A stretch of DNA of 64,000 nucleotides from JAGXTF01 sp044224315 (GTDB taxonomy: Bacteria; Bacteroidota; Bacteroidia; NS11-12g; UBA955): assembly GCA_044224315.1 (NCBI GenBank), contig JBGAKR010000001.1, forward strand, positions 248,001-312,000, given 5' to 3'. Shown piece by piece: positions 53,385 through 62,270 of the stretch (within the stretch, counting starts at the first letter, position 1; each line of letters starts with the position of its first letter). Both the position numbers and the translations under genes were made by a program. The notes under the pieces were generated by a model. The model was given only the letters and a program-made list of their open reading frames with translations, did not search any database and was not told the DNA's origin.

Positions 53385-55343
53385 ATGAAAACGGGCATTA
53401 TCGGGATTTACCTCATTTGTTTACTCTCCTTACAGGCATGCAAAGGGCAGCCTAAATGTAGTTTCAGAGGAGGTGATATTGATTACCTTAAAACCCTCAC
53501 CTGTGAAAATGATTTTAACAGCATACAGGGCACACCGCTAAGCGAAAAATACGGGCAGGTAAGTTCGGTTAAGCTCATTTATCAGCTAAAATCCAAACAA
53601 CTTTATTTTGCTGAATCTAAAAAATATCCCTACCACCACGAGTTTTGTGAATCGGTTTTAAATGACCATCAAAGCCTTTCATCCTTTAACGAAAACAATT
53701 ATACCAACTCTCCCAGAAGGCAATATCTATTGGCCAACTTGAATTATTATTCCGCCATAAAAATATATAGTTTAGAATTTTTTAATGGAGATGGAGTTAC
53801 AGCTAATCAGATAAAAATCATGTATGAAGCACTGGTAAAAAATGCACCTGCTATTGCCGATAAAATAAGGTTGTTGTTAAATACACCCGAGATTGAAGCG
53901 GTGCATAAAAACATTCCTTCGGTGCCTGCAATGACTGTAAATGACATTTATCAGGGGCAAAATTTTCAAACCCTTTATAAAGGTTCAACCTATGGATATT
54001 TACGAATTGTAGATAAAAAAGACCTCGATGATTTTGTATTTGGCAAGCATGACATTGTGGTAACCAACACCATTCCCAATGTATTGCCCGCCGTGGCAGG
54101 GGTAATTACCGTACCCTTTCAAACTCCACTTTGCCATATCAGTATTTTATGTGCCAACCGACGCACACCCAATGCCGCCTATCGGTTTGCTTTTAGCAAT
54201 TCAAAAATTACCGATTTAAAAGATAAATTGGTGGAGTTTGTAGTGAATGCCGATTCATTTACCCTCAGAGATGCAAGCGGGGATGCAGATCGCATTTTAG
54301 AAAAATGGAAGAAAAATGATTCCAAAAAAAGAATTAAATTAATCTATGATATTGAATCATCGAGCCTGAAAGATATATGGCAACTGTCGCAAAAAAGTAC
54401 GAGGATGGTGGGAGGAAAAGCCGCCAATATGGGCGAATTGAGCAGAATTAAATTGAAGGACCAAAGCAGCTTGCCCTTGCCTGAAGGGGCTTTTGCCATT
54501 CCCTTTTACTGGTATAAAAACCATATGCTGGCCAATCGCATTCAACCCAGGTTGGATAGTATTTTACAAAATCCTGCATTGCAGAATAATACCCAATTGT
54601 TAAATCAAAGGTTGAAAGAAATACAGGAATTAATTTTGAAAGCCCCCATTGACCGCAGATTATTGGAAGAAATTAATTTTAAAATTAAGCACAACGGTAC
54701 CAAATTTACCGCGTATAGATTCAGGTCCTCTACCAATGCCGAGGACGTGCAAGGCTTTAACGGAGCTGGTTTGTACGAATCGAAAACGGCCATCATCGGC
54801 GACGAAAAAAAGACCATAGAAAAAGCCATTAAAAAAGTATGGGCCAGCCTTTGGGAGCCACGTGCATTTGCCGAACGCAGCTATTTTAATTTCGACCAAA
54901 GTACAGTGTTTATGGGGATTTTGGTACACCGGGCATTTGGCACCGAATTGGCCAACGGAGTTGCCATTACTGCCCATTTATATCGGCAAAATTACCCGGC
55001 CTATACCATCAATGCACAGGTAGGAGAAACCAGTGTAGTTTCACCTCCTGATACCGTCATTGCCGACCAAATGATTGTAGCCTTAGGCGCCGTTACAGGT
55101 GAAAGAAAAATAAGTTGTGAATATATCAGTAAATCCAATATCAGCAGGGGAAAACCCGTGCTCACCCAAGCCCAGGTGGAGGAATTGGTAACCTATTTAA
55201 GCGCCATTAAAAACCATTTTTACATGATTTCATCAGGCAGTATTGATCGCAGCAATTATTACGATGATTTTGCGATGGATGTGGAATTTAAAGTAGATAA
55301 ATTTACAGGCAAGATTTATATTAAACAGGCAAGATATTATTGA
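53385..55343 (+). CDS. Secreted lipoprotein with PEP-synthase/PPDK-like domains in reversed order
   Basis: 652 residues. The N-terminus is a lipoprotein signal (LICLLSLQAC, lipidated Cys near residue 19). Residues 190-300 look like the swivelling phosphohistidine domain (LPAVAGVITVPFQTPLCHIS, His near residue 250). Residues 340-652 are the PEP synthase/PPDK-type ATP-grasp domain: GGKAANMGEL, FRSSTNAEDVQGFNGAGLYES, LWEPRAFAERSYF, AQVGETSVVSP, and the terminal IYIKQARYY in place of ILQARP. There is no PEP/pyruvate TIM barrel. In cytoplasmic enzymes the ATP-grasp domain comes first, so this order is reversed. An ATP-dependent enzyme outside the cytoplasm is puzzling; substrate unknown. Confidence 0.8.
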   Translation: MKTGIIGIYLICLLSLQACKGQPKCSFRGGDIDYLKTLTCENDFNSIQGTPLSEKYGQVSSVKLIYQLKSKQLYFAESKKYPYHHEFCESVLNDHQSLSSFNENNYTNSPRRQYLLANLNYYSAIKIYSLEFFNGDGVTANQIKIMYEALVKNAPAIADKIRLLLNTPEIEAVHKNIPSVPAMTVNDIYQGQNFQTLYKGSTYGYLRIVDKKDLDDFVFGKHDIVVTNTIPNVLPAVAGVITVPFQTPLCHISILCANRRTPNAAYRFAFSNSKITDLKDKLVEFVVNADSFTLRDASGDADRILEKWKKNDSKKRIKLIYDIESSSLKDIWQLSQKSTRMVGGKAANMGELSRIKLKDQSSLPLPEGAFAIPFYWYKNHMLANRIQPRLDSILQNPALQNNTQLLNQRLKEIQELILKAPIDRRLLEEINFKIKHNGTKFTAYRFRSSTNAEDVQGFNGAGLYESKTAIIGDEKKTIEKAIKKVWASLWEPRAFAERSYFNFDQSTVFMGILVHRAFGTELANGVAITAHLYRQNYPAYTINAQVGETSVVSPPDTVIADQMIVALGAVTGERKISCEYISKSNISRGKPVLTQAQVEELVTYLSAIKNHFYMISSGSIDRSNYYDDFAMDVEFKVDKFTGKIYIKQARYY

Positions 55344-55407
55344 AGTTTAGAGTGCAGAGTTGGGAGTGAAGAGTTTAGAATGATGAGTTAAATTTAATTT
55401 AAGTAAT

Positions 55408-56013
55408 TTACTTTTTATATTCAGCCTGGCTTTCTTCTGTCAATAAAAGTTTCATCACGTTTGGGTGGTTAGGCAAATAAATTACCTTCACGGGCACGCC
55501 CACAGCTACTTTTGCATATTCAGCTGCAGAAACCGATTCGGAAGATTCTATTATTTCGCCTTTTGCAGTGGTATAATAAAACTCCAAAGTATAGGTATTT
55601 TCGGTTCCACGTTTTAAAGATTTGGTAGTTCGGTGTTCGCCGCCCGATATAACGGCGGTAGTGAGCACTCCATCTTTTTTCAAAGCATTGCCTATGCGCA
55701 TAGATGTAAAGCCACCAATAATGCCAATACAGGCAACGGCCAATAAAGCCAGAGAAAATTTCATAAAATTACTAAGTTTGGGCGCTGCTTTTCTTTGCTC
55801 TGCATTCAAAAAGAAAAAGGGGGATTCGGCCTTTTTAAATGCCAGGTAAATAAAGTAGAGCACCAGCAGTCCGCCCACGATAAAGTAGAGCCCTTTGGCA
55901 CTGGCTGCAATAAACACGGGCATTACAAATGCCAAAACTGCCAGCAGCAAGATTGCTACAGCGGCCCATTTTAAGCTGTTTTTGTTCATTTCGGAAATAG
56001 GTTTAAACCCCAT
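55408..56013 (-). CDS. DUF3592-like membrane protein
   Basis: 201 residues (or 193 from the ATG at 55989). Three hydrophobic helices: residues about 14-35, 40-62 and 85-107. The C-terminal soluble region has LTTAVISGGEHRTTKSLKRGTENTYTLEFYYTT and KVIYLPNHPNVMKLL, the DUF3592 pattern (conserved YxxxxP). Function unknown. The 55344-55407 gap before its stop includes a short imperfect repeat of GAGTTxxGA type. Confidence 0.75.
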   Translation of the reverse strand: MGFKPISEMNKNSLKWAAVAILLLAVLAFVMPVFIAASAKGLYFIVGGLLVLYFIYLAFKKAESPFFFLNAEQRKAAPKLSNFMKFSLALLAVACIGIIGGFTSMRIGNALKKDGVLTTAVISGGEHRTTKSLKRGTENTYTLEFYYTTAKGEIIESSESVSAAEYAKVAVGVPVKVIYLPNHPNVMKLLLTEESQAEYKK

Positions 56014-56066
56014 ACGAAGGAATTAGGATTATTTTAGCAAGGAAAAGGAAAAATTAAATTCTAAAT

Positions 56067-56222
56067 TTACTTATTAGAAATGAAAGTATGCGCCCAGGGC
56101 TCACGAGAAGTAGTTTTTTCATACCCGGAGTTATGCCAAACCAGTCTTTCGCCAACATCATTGGTTTAACCGATGTAATAGCGATTGTGGGAGATGGAAT
56201 ACAGAATATAAACGTAAAACAT
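56067..56222 (-). pseudogene. GIY-YIG endonuclease-domain fragment
   Basis: From ATG 56222 on the minus strand the frame reads FYVYILYS then NRYYIG, an in-frame TAA at 56166-56168 where homologs have Gln, then TNDVGERLVWHNSGYEKTT and EPW, and a stop at 56067. FYVYIL, YYIGxTNDxxxRLxxHNSG and PW are the GIY-YIG domain in the right order. It is truncated after about 51 codons, where relatives have 80-95. A dead remnant beside the tRNA locus. Confidence 0.75.
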
Positions 56223-56239
56223 AATGATATAATTAAAAA

Positions 56240-56262
56240 AAGCCTTGCGAAACAAGGCTTTT
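56240..56262 (-). terminator. Hairpin with A/T flanks
   Basis: AAGCCTTG / CAAGGCTT with a five-base loop, a run of A before and T after; it can act in either direction. Read on the minus strand it follows the duplicated tRNA 3' end, so it looks like an old tRNA terminator. Confidence 0.6.
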
Positions 56263-56267
56263 GAGTG

Positions 56268-56283
56268 GTGCACGCGTAGGGAT
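56268..56283 (-). repeat. Duplicate of the tRNA-Arg 3' end
   Basis: GTGCACGCGTAGGGAT here is identical to 56554-56569, the 3' end of the tRNA-Arg gene plus one flanking base, in the same orientation, 286 bases away. Such copies usually arise by site-specific integration at a tRNA 3' end. Confidence 0.8.
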
Positions 56284-56500
56284 AAGCTTCGCTGATCCCT
56301 TTCACGGCCGAAGTCTACATCAAAAACGACATTTCTAAGAAATGTCTCTTTTTATTTGTGCCCTACCCAACTTGAGCAAGCTCAGACTGGGATTAGCTTT
56401 GCTGATCCCTTTCACAGCCGAAGTCTACATCAAAAACGACATTTCTAAGAAATGTCTCTTTTTATTTGTGCCCAACCCAACTTGAGCAAGCTCAGACTGG
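56281..56500 (+). repeat. 110-bp tandem direct repeat, two copies
   Basis: Copies at 56281-56390 and 56391-56500 are the same length with only about four mismatches. Each contains a terminator-like hairpin (GACATTTC, loop TAA, GAAATGTC; 56328-56346 and 56438-56456) followed by TCTTTTT, and a small hairpin in CTTGAGCAAGCTCAG. No ORF explains the conservation. Confidence 0.92.
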
Positions 56501-56513
56501 TTAGGGCACAAAT

Positions 56514-56544
56514 AAAAAGCGCCCCTGCAGGCAGGGGCGTTTTT
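56514..56544 (-). terminator. Terminator of tRNA-Arg
   Basis: CGCCCCTGC / GCAGGGGCG, two-base loop, with five A on the left (U-tract for minus-strand transcription) and T on the right. It lies 10 bases past the tRNA 3' end. Confidence 0.85.
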
Positions 56545-56554
56545 GATGCTTTAG

Positions 56555-56628
56555 TGCACGCGTAGGGATTCGAACCCCAAACCTTCTGATCCGTAGTCAG
56601 ATGCTCTATCCAATTGAGCTACGCATGC
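56555..56628 (-). tRNA. tRNA-Arg (anticodon ACG)
   Basis: On the minus strand a full cloverleaf folds: acceptor GCATGCG/CGCGTGC with discriminator A, D arm GCTC/GAGC, anticodon arm TCTGA-CTACGGA-TCAGA with anticodon ACG (34-36), T arm TGGGG-TTCGAAT-CCCTA. 74 bases; CCA is not encoded. ACG (edited to ICG by TadA) reads CGU, CGC and CGA arginine codons. Transcription ends at the hairpin 56514-56544. Confidence 0.96.
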
Positions 56629-56771
56629 CGGAATGCCGCAAGGAATTATCCTTTTGGGGCTGCAAAAATAGGGAAAAAATGGATTCATACAACCCCTGTT
56701 TTGCTACTTTTAACGAGAAAATGTAGAAAAACACGCCTGCTTTGCTATAATTGTGCTCTACTAAAAACTGT

Positions 56772-59321
56772 ATGAATAAACGAATACTCTTTGCATTTGC
56801 CCTTTTAGCCGCGGCTTCTCCGGCTTTGGCACAGAAAAAGGACAAAAAGAAAAAAGGAGCCCCCGTGGCTACCGAAGCACCAAAGCCTGAGAATAAAAAA
56901 CCCAGCATTGCTTCCAAAACCAAAAATTGCGTAAAAATACCGGGGCTATTTACCCTTTACCGTGATTCTACCAACGGACAACTGTTTATGGTGATTAAAA
57001 AAGAGCAGTTGGGCAAAGAGTTTATCCATTTTACCTATACCGAAAACGGGGTATTGGAAGCCGGCATGCACAAGGGCGAATTCCGCGGCAGCCGCATCTT
57101 TAAAATTAAGAAATACTACGAATACATAGAGTTTGAACAACAAAACACCAGCTTTTTCTTTGACCCCAACTCACCCCTGGCCAAAAGCGCTGAAACCAAC
57201 ATTTCAACCTCTATGCTTGCCCTGGAAAAGATTGTAGCTACCGACGAAAAAACCGGCGAATACATGATTGATGCCGATGAGCTTTTCCTTACCGAAAAAC
57301 TGCACCAGATTAAGCCATCTCCATTCCCGGGTGCATCGCCCCGCATGTTTCAGCTGGGTGGAATGAACAAGAGCAAAAACCGCTATGAAAGGGTGAAAAA
57401 CTATCCCCAAAACGTAGACCTGGTGGTGAAGTATACGTATGACAATCCCTACCCCATGAACGGGGGCAGCGATGCCGTTACTGATGCCCGTTCGGTAAGT
57501 GTGGTAATTCAGCATAGCCTGATTCAGATGCCTGAAAACAACTTTAAACCCCGCTTTGACGATCCGCGCATTGGCTATTTCTCTGAACAAGCAAATAATA
57601 TGACCACCACCCAACCTGTGAATTTTTATGACATGATTCACCGCTGGGACCTGCAAAAGAAAGACCCGATGGCCCTGAAAAGTGAGCCTGTAAAACCCAT
57701 AACCTGGTGGATCGAAAATACCACCCCCAAAGAATACCGCGCCACCATTAAAGCCGCTGCCCTAGAGTGGAACAAGGCTTTTGAACCCCTTGGCTTTATC
57801 AATGCCGTGCAGGTTTTTGAACAACCCGACACTGCTACCTGGGATGCCGGCGATATCCGCTACAATGTGCTGCGCTGGACCTCCTCTCCCAACCCACCTT
57901 TTGGCGGTTACGGACCCAGCTTTGTGAATCCCCGAACCGGTGAAATTCTGGGTGCCGATATCATGTTCGAATTTATTTTTGTTACCAACCGCGTAAATGC
58001 CGAAAAACTGTTTGAAAACAAAGGCTCGGAAAACAATTATTGCGAAGCCGGCAACTACCTGCATATGGAAACCCTTACCGGTATGGAAATGCTAAAATCG
58101 GCCGGTGCAGACGAGGTAGAAATCACCAAACTCATTCAACAAAGTCTGTATTATTTGGTACTGCACGAAATGGGCCATACCATGGGCTTGCAACACAATA
58201 TGAAAGCAAGTCAGCTGATGAGCCCTAACGACCTGAAAAACAGTGCGGGTAAATCCATTTTGGGTTCAGTAATGGATTACCCTGCCTTGAACGTAAACAA
58301 AGCCAAAGGGGTAGAATTTCAGCCCGAAGTGCAGTATTGCCAAACAACACCCGGAGCCTATGACATGTGGGCTATTGAATATGGATACTCTATTGCCGAT
58401 CCGGATGCTGAAAAAGAGCATAATAGACTAGCTAAAATCCTGGCCAGAAGCAGTGAGCCTCAGCTTACTTTTGGTAATGATGCGGATGATATGCGTTCGC
58501 CCGGCAAAGGCATTGACCCCCGTGTGATGGTAAATGACCTTAGCAGCGATGCTATTGCTTATGGCACCGAACGAATTGACATAGTGCAGAAACTGATGCT
58601 GGATATTAAAGGACGATACGGCAAAACCGGCCAAAGCTATCAGGAGTTGAAAAGTGCATTTAACATTCTAAGCGGCAATTATAGCCAAATGGTAGGAATT
58701 ATATCCCGCTACATTGGCGGTGTATATGTAGAACGCGTAGCACCCGAAAGCGGACAGCAAGTGGCGCCTTACAAACCCGTATCGTATGAAGACCAGAAGC
58801 GCGCCATGAAAGCCCTGGCCACCTATGCTTTTGCGCCCAATGCCATGGATGCACCGGCCGATTTGTTGCCCTACCTTCAATCACAGCGCCGTGGTTATAA
58901 CTTTTTTGCCAGCACAGAAGATCCCAAATTGCACGACCGTGTAGAAGCCATGCAAATAGGTGTATTGATGCACCTTTTAAGTGAGCCTGTAATGCAGCGC
59001 CTTACCGACAGCAAAGAATACGGCAATAAATACAGTGTGGGTGAAATGCTTACGGACCTTACCGATGCCATTTTCACTGCTGATTTAGGCGGCAATGTAA
59101 ACTCACACCGCCAGATTTTACAGATTGATTATGTGCGCTTTTTGATTGGAATTTCCGGATTAAAAGGCGGCAGCAATTACGATGTAATTAGCCAGGCCCG
59201 TGCAACAGCCCAGTTGCAGGATATAAACCGCAAAATGAAGGCCGCAGTAGCAGGTGACAAAGACACCAAAGACCACCGCGCTTATATTCAGGAATTGATT
59301 AACAAAGCTTTCAAAGATTAA
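56772..59321 (+). CDS. Secreted zinc-dependent metalloprotease (DUF5117/DUF4953 type)
   Basis: 849 residues from ATG 56772. Signal peptide MNKRILFAFALLAAASPALAQ, then a Lys-rich linker (KKDKKKKG). The N-terminal half matches the DUF5117-like region (GLFTLYRDSTNGQLFM, GEFRGSRIFKIKKYYEYIEF). The catalytic zincin motif is LHEMGHTMGLQHNMKAS (HExxHxxGxxHN) with Met-turn SVMDYPA about 35 residues later, in the expected order. Processes unknown periplasmic or surface substrates. No T9SS tail. Strong codon bias and length suggest a well-expressed gene; followed by a clear terminator. Confidence 0.9.
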   Translation: MNKRILFAFALLAAASPALAQKKDKKKKGAPVATEAPKPENKKPSIASKTKNCVKIPGLFTLYRDSTNGQLFMVIKKEQLGKEFIHFTYTENGVLEAGMHKGEFRGSRIFKIKKYYEYIEFEQQNTSFFFDPNSPLAKSAETNISTSMLALEKIVATDEKTGEYMIDADELFLTEKLHQIKPSPFPGASPRMFQLGGMNKSKNRYERVKNYPQNVDLVVKYTYDNPYPMNGGSDAVTDARSVSVVIQHSLIQMPENNFKPRFDDPRIGYFSEQANNMTTTQPVNFYDMIHRWDLQKKDPMALKSEPVKPITWWIENTTPKEYRATIKAAALEWNKAFEPLGFINAVQVFEQPDTATWDAGDIRYNVLRWTSSPNPPFGGYGPSFVNPRTGEILGADIMFEFIFVTNRVNAEKLFENKGSENNYCEAGNYLHMETLTGMEMLKSAGADEVEITKLIQQSLYYLVLHEMGHTMGLQHNMKASQLMSPNDLKNSAGKSILGSVMDYPALNVNKAKGVEFQPEVQYCQTTPGAYDMWAIEYGYSIADPDAEKEHNRLAKILARSSEPQLTFGNDADDMRSPGKGIDPRVMVNDLSSDAIAYGTERIDIVQKLMLDIKGRYGKTGQSYQELKSAFNILSGNYSQMVGIISRYIGGVYVERVAPESGQQVAPYKPVSYEDQKRAMKALATYAFAPNAMDAPADLLPYLQSQRRGYNFFASTEDPKLHDRVEAMQIGVLMHLLSEPVMQRLTDSKEYGNKYSVGEMLTDLTDAIFTADLGGNVNSHRQILQIDYVRFLIGISGLKGGSNYDVISQARATAQLQDINRKMKAAVAGDKDTKDHRAYIQELINKAFKD

Positions 59322-59340
59322 TTTCAATAATCTTTTCGAT

Positions 59341-59375
59341 AAAATCCCTCCGCAAAAAACGGGGGGATTTTTTTT
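59341..59375 (+). terminator. Rho-independent terminator
   Basis: AAAATCCCTCCG pairs with CGGGGGGATTTT (one T-G pair), loop of seven bases, then a T run. 20 bases after the metalloprotease stop. Confidence 0.9.
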
Positions 59376-59500
59376 GCTAAATGATTTAGAATGAACATTT
59401 AATTTATTTTAAAACGGCGGGTATATAGCGAATTTTTTGTTCTTTTTTATTATTTCAATTTGATACCCATTTATTTCTTTCGGTATAATTTCGCCGCCAA

Positions 59501-61363
59501 ATGAAACATCTAATCTTGCTTTCCTTCTTGCTTCCTGTTTCTGCTTCATTGTGTGCACAAAATGCGGAAGACACCGTTTCTACAGTCAACATTGAATCAA
59601 ATCGAATTCAATTACCAGTGAGTCAATCGGGTAGAAATATTATTATTGTAGATGCCCAAACCATTCAAAAATTACCGGTAAAAAGTATTGCCGAATTGCT
59701 CACCTACGTAGCGGGTATTGACGTAAGACAGCGCGGCCCATGGGGCACACAGGCCGATATTGGCATACAGGGTGGCACCTTCGACCAATCACTGCTATTG
59801 CTGGATGGCATAAGGCTCACCGATCCGCAAACCGGGCACAACCAGTTTAACATTCCCATACCCTTGGAAATGATAGACCATATCGAAATATTAAAAGGTC
59901 CGGCAGCACGGGTTTATGGAATTAATGCCATAGCAGGCGCCATAAATATTGTAACGCGCAAACCTGCAAAAAAAGAAATATTTGCACGCGTTTACAGCGG
60001 CAGTTCCTTCCAAAAAGATACCTCTAACCAGCAAACCTATATGTCATATGGCGCAGGAGTTTCGGCAGGATTTACCAAAGGTAAAGTTGCGCAGATTTTT
60101 TCTGCCGGTTGGGACCAGGGAAATGGGTATCGGTATAATACTGCATTCACCAATTCGAGGTATTTATCTAAAACCATGGTGCGTGTAGCTCCCAATCAAA
60201 CTTTGAGTTTTTTGGCAGGATATGTATATAACGGTTTTGGCGCCAATGCCTTTTATTCAGCGCCCGGCGACAAAGAATCGCACGAAACGGTGCAAAATAC
60301 CCTGGCCTCTGTACAATACGATGCTTACATAAATAAATGGCATATTTTGCCTCGTTTTTCTTACCGTAATAATTACGATAATTACATTTACAAACGTCAA
60401 AAACCCGAGCTGTATCACAACCGCCATTTCACCGATGTGTACAATGCCGAAATCAATGTTTCGCGCAGGTTTAAATTCGGTCAGGTAGGTTTGGGTGGTG
60501 AATACAGAAAAGACCAGATTAATAGTAATAATCTGGGCAAAAGAGAACGCGAAATCTATGCTGTTTCAGTCGATTTTTCTTATACCCAAATCAATAAACT
60601 TACCATAGTAGGAGGTTTGTATGCCATGCAACATTCGCAGTATGGCATGCATGTTTTTCCAGGCCTCGAAATGTGCTACCGTCCCAGCAGCAGCGCTTCC
60701 ATTTTCTGGAATGCAGGTACCGGACAAAGGCTACCCACCTACACAGATTTGTATTACATAGGCCCATCGAATATTGCCAACCCCGATTTAAAACCCGAAA
60801 ATTCTTTGGCTACCGAATTGGGCGTGCGCAAAAAAAACAAATGGTTTAATGCACAAGCTTCGGTATTTATTCGCAATATAAACCAATTGATAGACTGGGT
60901 AAAAGACAGTACCACAGCACCCTGGAGCCCCATCAATTACAACACAAGTCGCACTACTGGGGCTGAAATTAATGTGCAGATTTTTCCGTTTATTAATGTT
61001 ACAAATGGCTTATTAAATAGTTTAAATATTCAAGCCAGTTATACCTATTTACATCCCGAATTTTTAGCAGAGGTAACCCGCAATTATTCCAAAAATGCCG
61101 TTGAAATTTTGGGGCAGCAAGCCATAGGCAGAATTAATGGAAAAATTGGCCCTGCATTTTCCTATACTTTGAGTGGGCGTTACCTGGTAAGAAATAACCT
61201 GAAAGCCTATTTTGTTGCGGATGTAAGGGTACAATATGCGTTTAAAAGATTCAGCATTTTTGCCGATGCCACCAATATAGGAAATACGCAATATTCCGAA
61301 ATAATCACTGTACCTTTGACCCCGCGGTGGATAGCCATTGGGCTGAAAACAGCACTGCACTAA
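59501..61363 (+). CDS. TonB-dependent outer-membrane receptor (BtuB-like)
   Basis: 620 residues. Signal peptide (MKHLILLSFLLPVSASLCAQ). The plug domain follows: SIAELLTYVAGIDVRQRGPWGTQADIGIQGG, LLLLDGIRLTDPQTGHNQFNIPIP and IEILKGPAARVYGINAIAGAINIVTRKP. The rest is a beta-barrel ending in a C-terminal aromatic strand (TPRWIAIGLKTALH). Size and plug are of the vitamin B12/siderophore group rather than SusC, but the ligand cannot be told. A TonB box is not obvious near NAEDTVSTVNI. First gene of a probable operon with the DUF423 gene and sixA. Confidence 0.9.
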   Translation: MKHLILLSFLLPVSASLCAQNAEDTVSTVNIESNRIQLPVSQSGRNIIIVDAQTIQKLPVKSIAELLTYVAGIDVRQRGPWGTQADIGIQGGTFDQSLLLLDGIRLTDPQTGHNQFNIPIPLEMIDHIEILKGPAARVYGINAIAGAINIVTRKPAKKEIFARVYSGSSFQKDTSNQQTYMSYGAGVSAGFTKGKVAQIFSAGWDQGNGYRYNTAFTNSRYLSKTMVRVAPNQTLSFLAGYVYNGFGANAFYSAPGDKESHETVQNTLASVQYDAYINKWHILPRFSYRNNYDNYIYKRQKPELYHNRHFTDVYNAEINVSRRFKFGQVGLGGEYRKDQINSNNLGKREREIYAVSVDFSYTQINKLTIVGGLYAMQHSQYGMHVFPGLEMCYRPSSSASIFWNAGTGQRLPTYTDLYYIGPSNIANPDLKPENSLATELGVRKKNKWFNAQASVFIRNINQLIDWVKDSTTAPWSPINYNTSRTTGAEINVQIFPFINVTNGLLNSLNIQASYTYLHPEFLAEVTRNYSKNAVEILGQQAIGRINGKIGPAFSYTLSGRYLVRNNLKAYFVADVRVQYAFKRFSIFADATNIGNTQYSEIITVPLTPRWIAIGLKTALH

Positions 61364-61369
61364 TATCAA

Positions 61370-61774
61370 ATGAAAAACAACAACTGGGCGGCCATAGCGG
61401 CATTTTCACTGGCCATTGCCATTGGCCTGGGGGCCTGGAATGCACATGGGATGGAAAAGCTGGTAGAAACAGGTAAAATCATGGAAAAATACCTAAAAAC
61501 CTTTCATACCGGCGTTGAGTATCAGTTTATCAATTCACTGGGATTGTTGATTTTGGGAATTTTAATTCCGGCCAAACCTAAAATAAAAACGGCCTGTCTG
61601 CTTATTTTTATCGGTATGGTAATTTTTAGTTTTTCATTATACATTCTCAGTTTTAACGAAATACTCGGCAGTGGATTTCGCATTTTAGGAGCCATTACTC
61701 CCATCGGCGGATTAAGCATGATTGCTGGTTGGTTTTGGGCGGGCTGGATACTATTAAAAAATAAAATGGCATGA
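61370..61774 (+). CDS. DUF423 family membrane protein
   Basis: 134 residues, four hydrophobic helices. Family marks: AAIAAFSLAIAIGLGAWNAHGMEK near the N-terminus (usual G-AFGAHGL pattern), the FHTGVEYQFINSLGLL segment with conserved His and Tyr, and ITPIGGLSMIAGWFWAGW in the last helix. Small inner-membrane protein of unknown role (E. coli YgdD family). Begins six bases after the receptor stop and overlaps sixA by 4 bases. Confidence 0.85.
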   Translation: MKNNNWAAIAAFSLAIAIGLGAWNAHGMEKLVETGKIMEKYLKTFHTGVEYQFINSLGLLILGILIPAKPKIKTACLLIFIGMVIFSFSLYILSFNEILGSGFRILGAITPIGGLSMIAGWFWAGWILLKNKMA

Positions 61775-62247
61775 AAAAAACCATTATTTTAATGCGGCAT
61801 GGAAAAGCTGCAGATGGATTTGAATACAAGGATGATTTTGAACGTCCGCTTGAATTACGCGGCAGAATAGAGGTAGAAGAGGCGGCAAAAAAACTAAAAT
61901 CAGAAGGCCTTATTCCCGATGTAATTATTGCGAGTCCTGCATTTCGTACTTCTATTACCGCCCGCATTGCGGCCGAAGTTTTCGGCGTTCAGTTTATTGA
62001 TATTGATTATCAAAGCAGCCTTTATATGAGCCACGAATCGCAGTATATAAATGCCATGAATTCGCATGGAAATAAAACGGTGATGATTGTAGGACATAAT
62101 CCATTTGTGGGTGAATTTGCCTTGCAATTTTCGGGCTATAAAATTCACAGTTTCCCCACTTCTTCCATTGCAGTATTTGAGTTTGACTCAATGCCAATAA
62201 GCGGCAATTCTAAATGCAAAACATTGTATCTGGGAATGCGAAAATAA
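61771..62247 (+). CDS. sixA: SixA-type phosphohistidine phosphatase
   Basis: 158 residues, a histidine phosphatase. LMRHGKAADG has the catalytic RHG, followed by DDFERPLELRGRIEVEEAAKKL and IIASPAFRTSITARI (second Arg), and a late IVGHNPFVGEFALQF (GHNP histidine), all expected of SixA. In E. coli it dephosphorylates a phosphohistidine domain (NPr/ArcB). ATGA overlap with the DUF423 gene. Followed by a bidirectional terminator. Confidence 0.9.
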   Translation: MKKTIILMRHGKAADGFEYKDDFERPLELRGRIEVEEAAKKLKSEGLIPDVIIASPAFRTSITARIAAEVFGVQFIDIDYQSSLYMSHESQYINAMNSHGNKTVMIVGHNPFVGEFALQFSGYKIHSFPTSSIAVFEFDSMPISGNSKCKTLYLGMRK

Positions 62248-62270
62248 TTAGATTTAATAGTATTTAAATA

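Noticed and set aside
56054..56305. 83-residue minus-strand ORF near the tRNA
   Set aside because: Reads through the tRNA-tail repeat in a frame other than the GIY-YIG remnant; no motif.
56281..56500. CRISPR-like array
   Set aside because: Only two 110-base copies directly abutting, no spacers, no cas genes.
59376..59500. Cobalamin riboswitch upstream of the BtuB-like receptor
   Set aside because: The gap is only about 125 bases and no B12-box-like sequence was seen.
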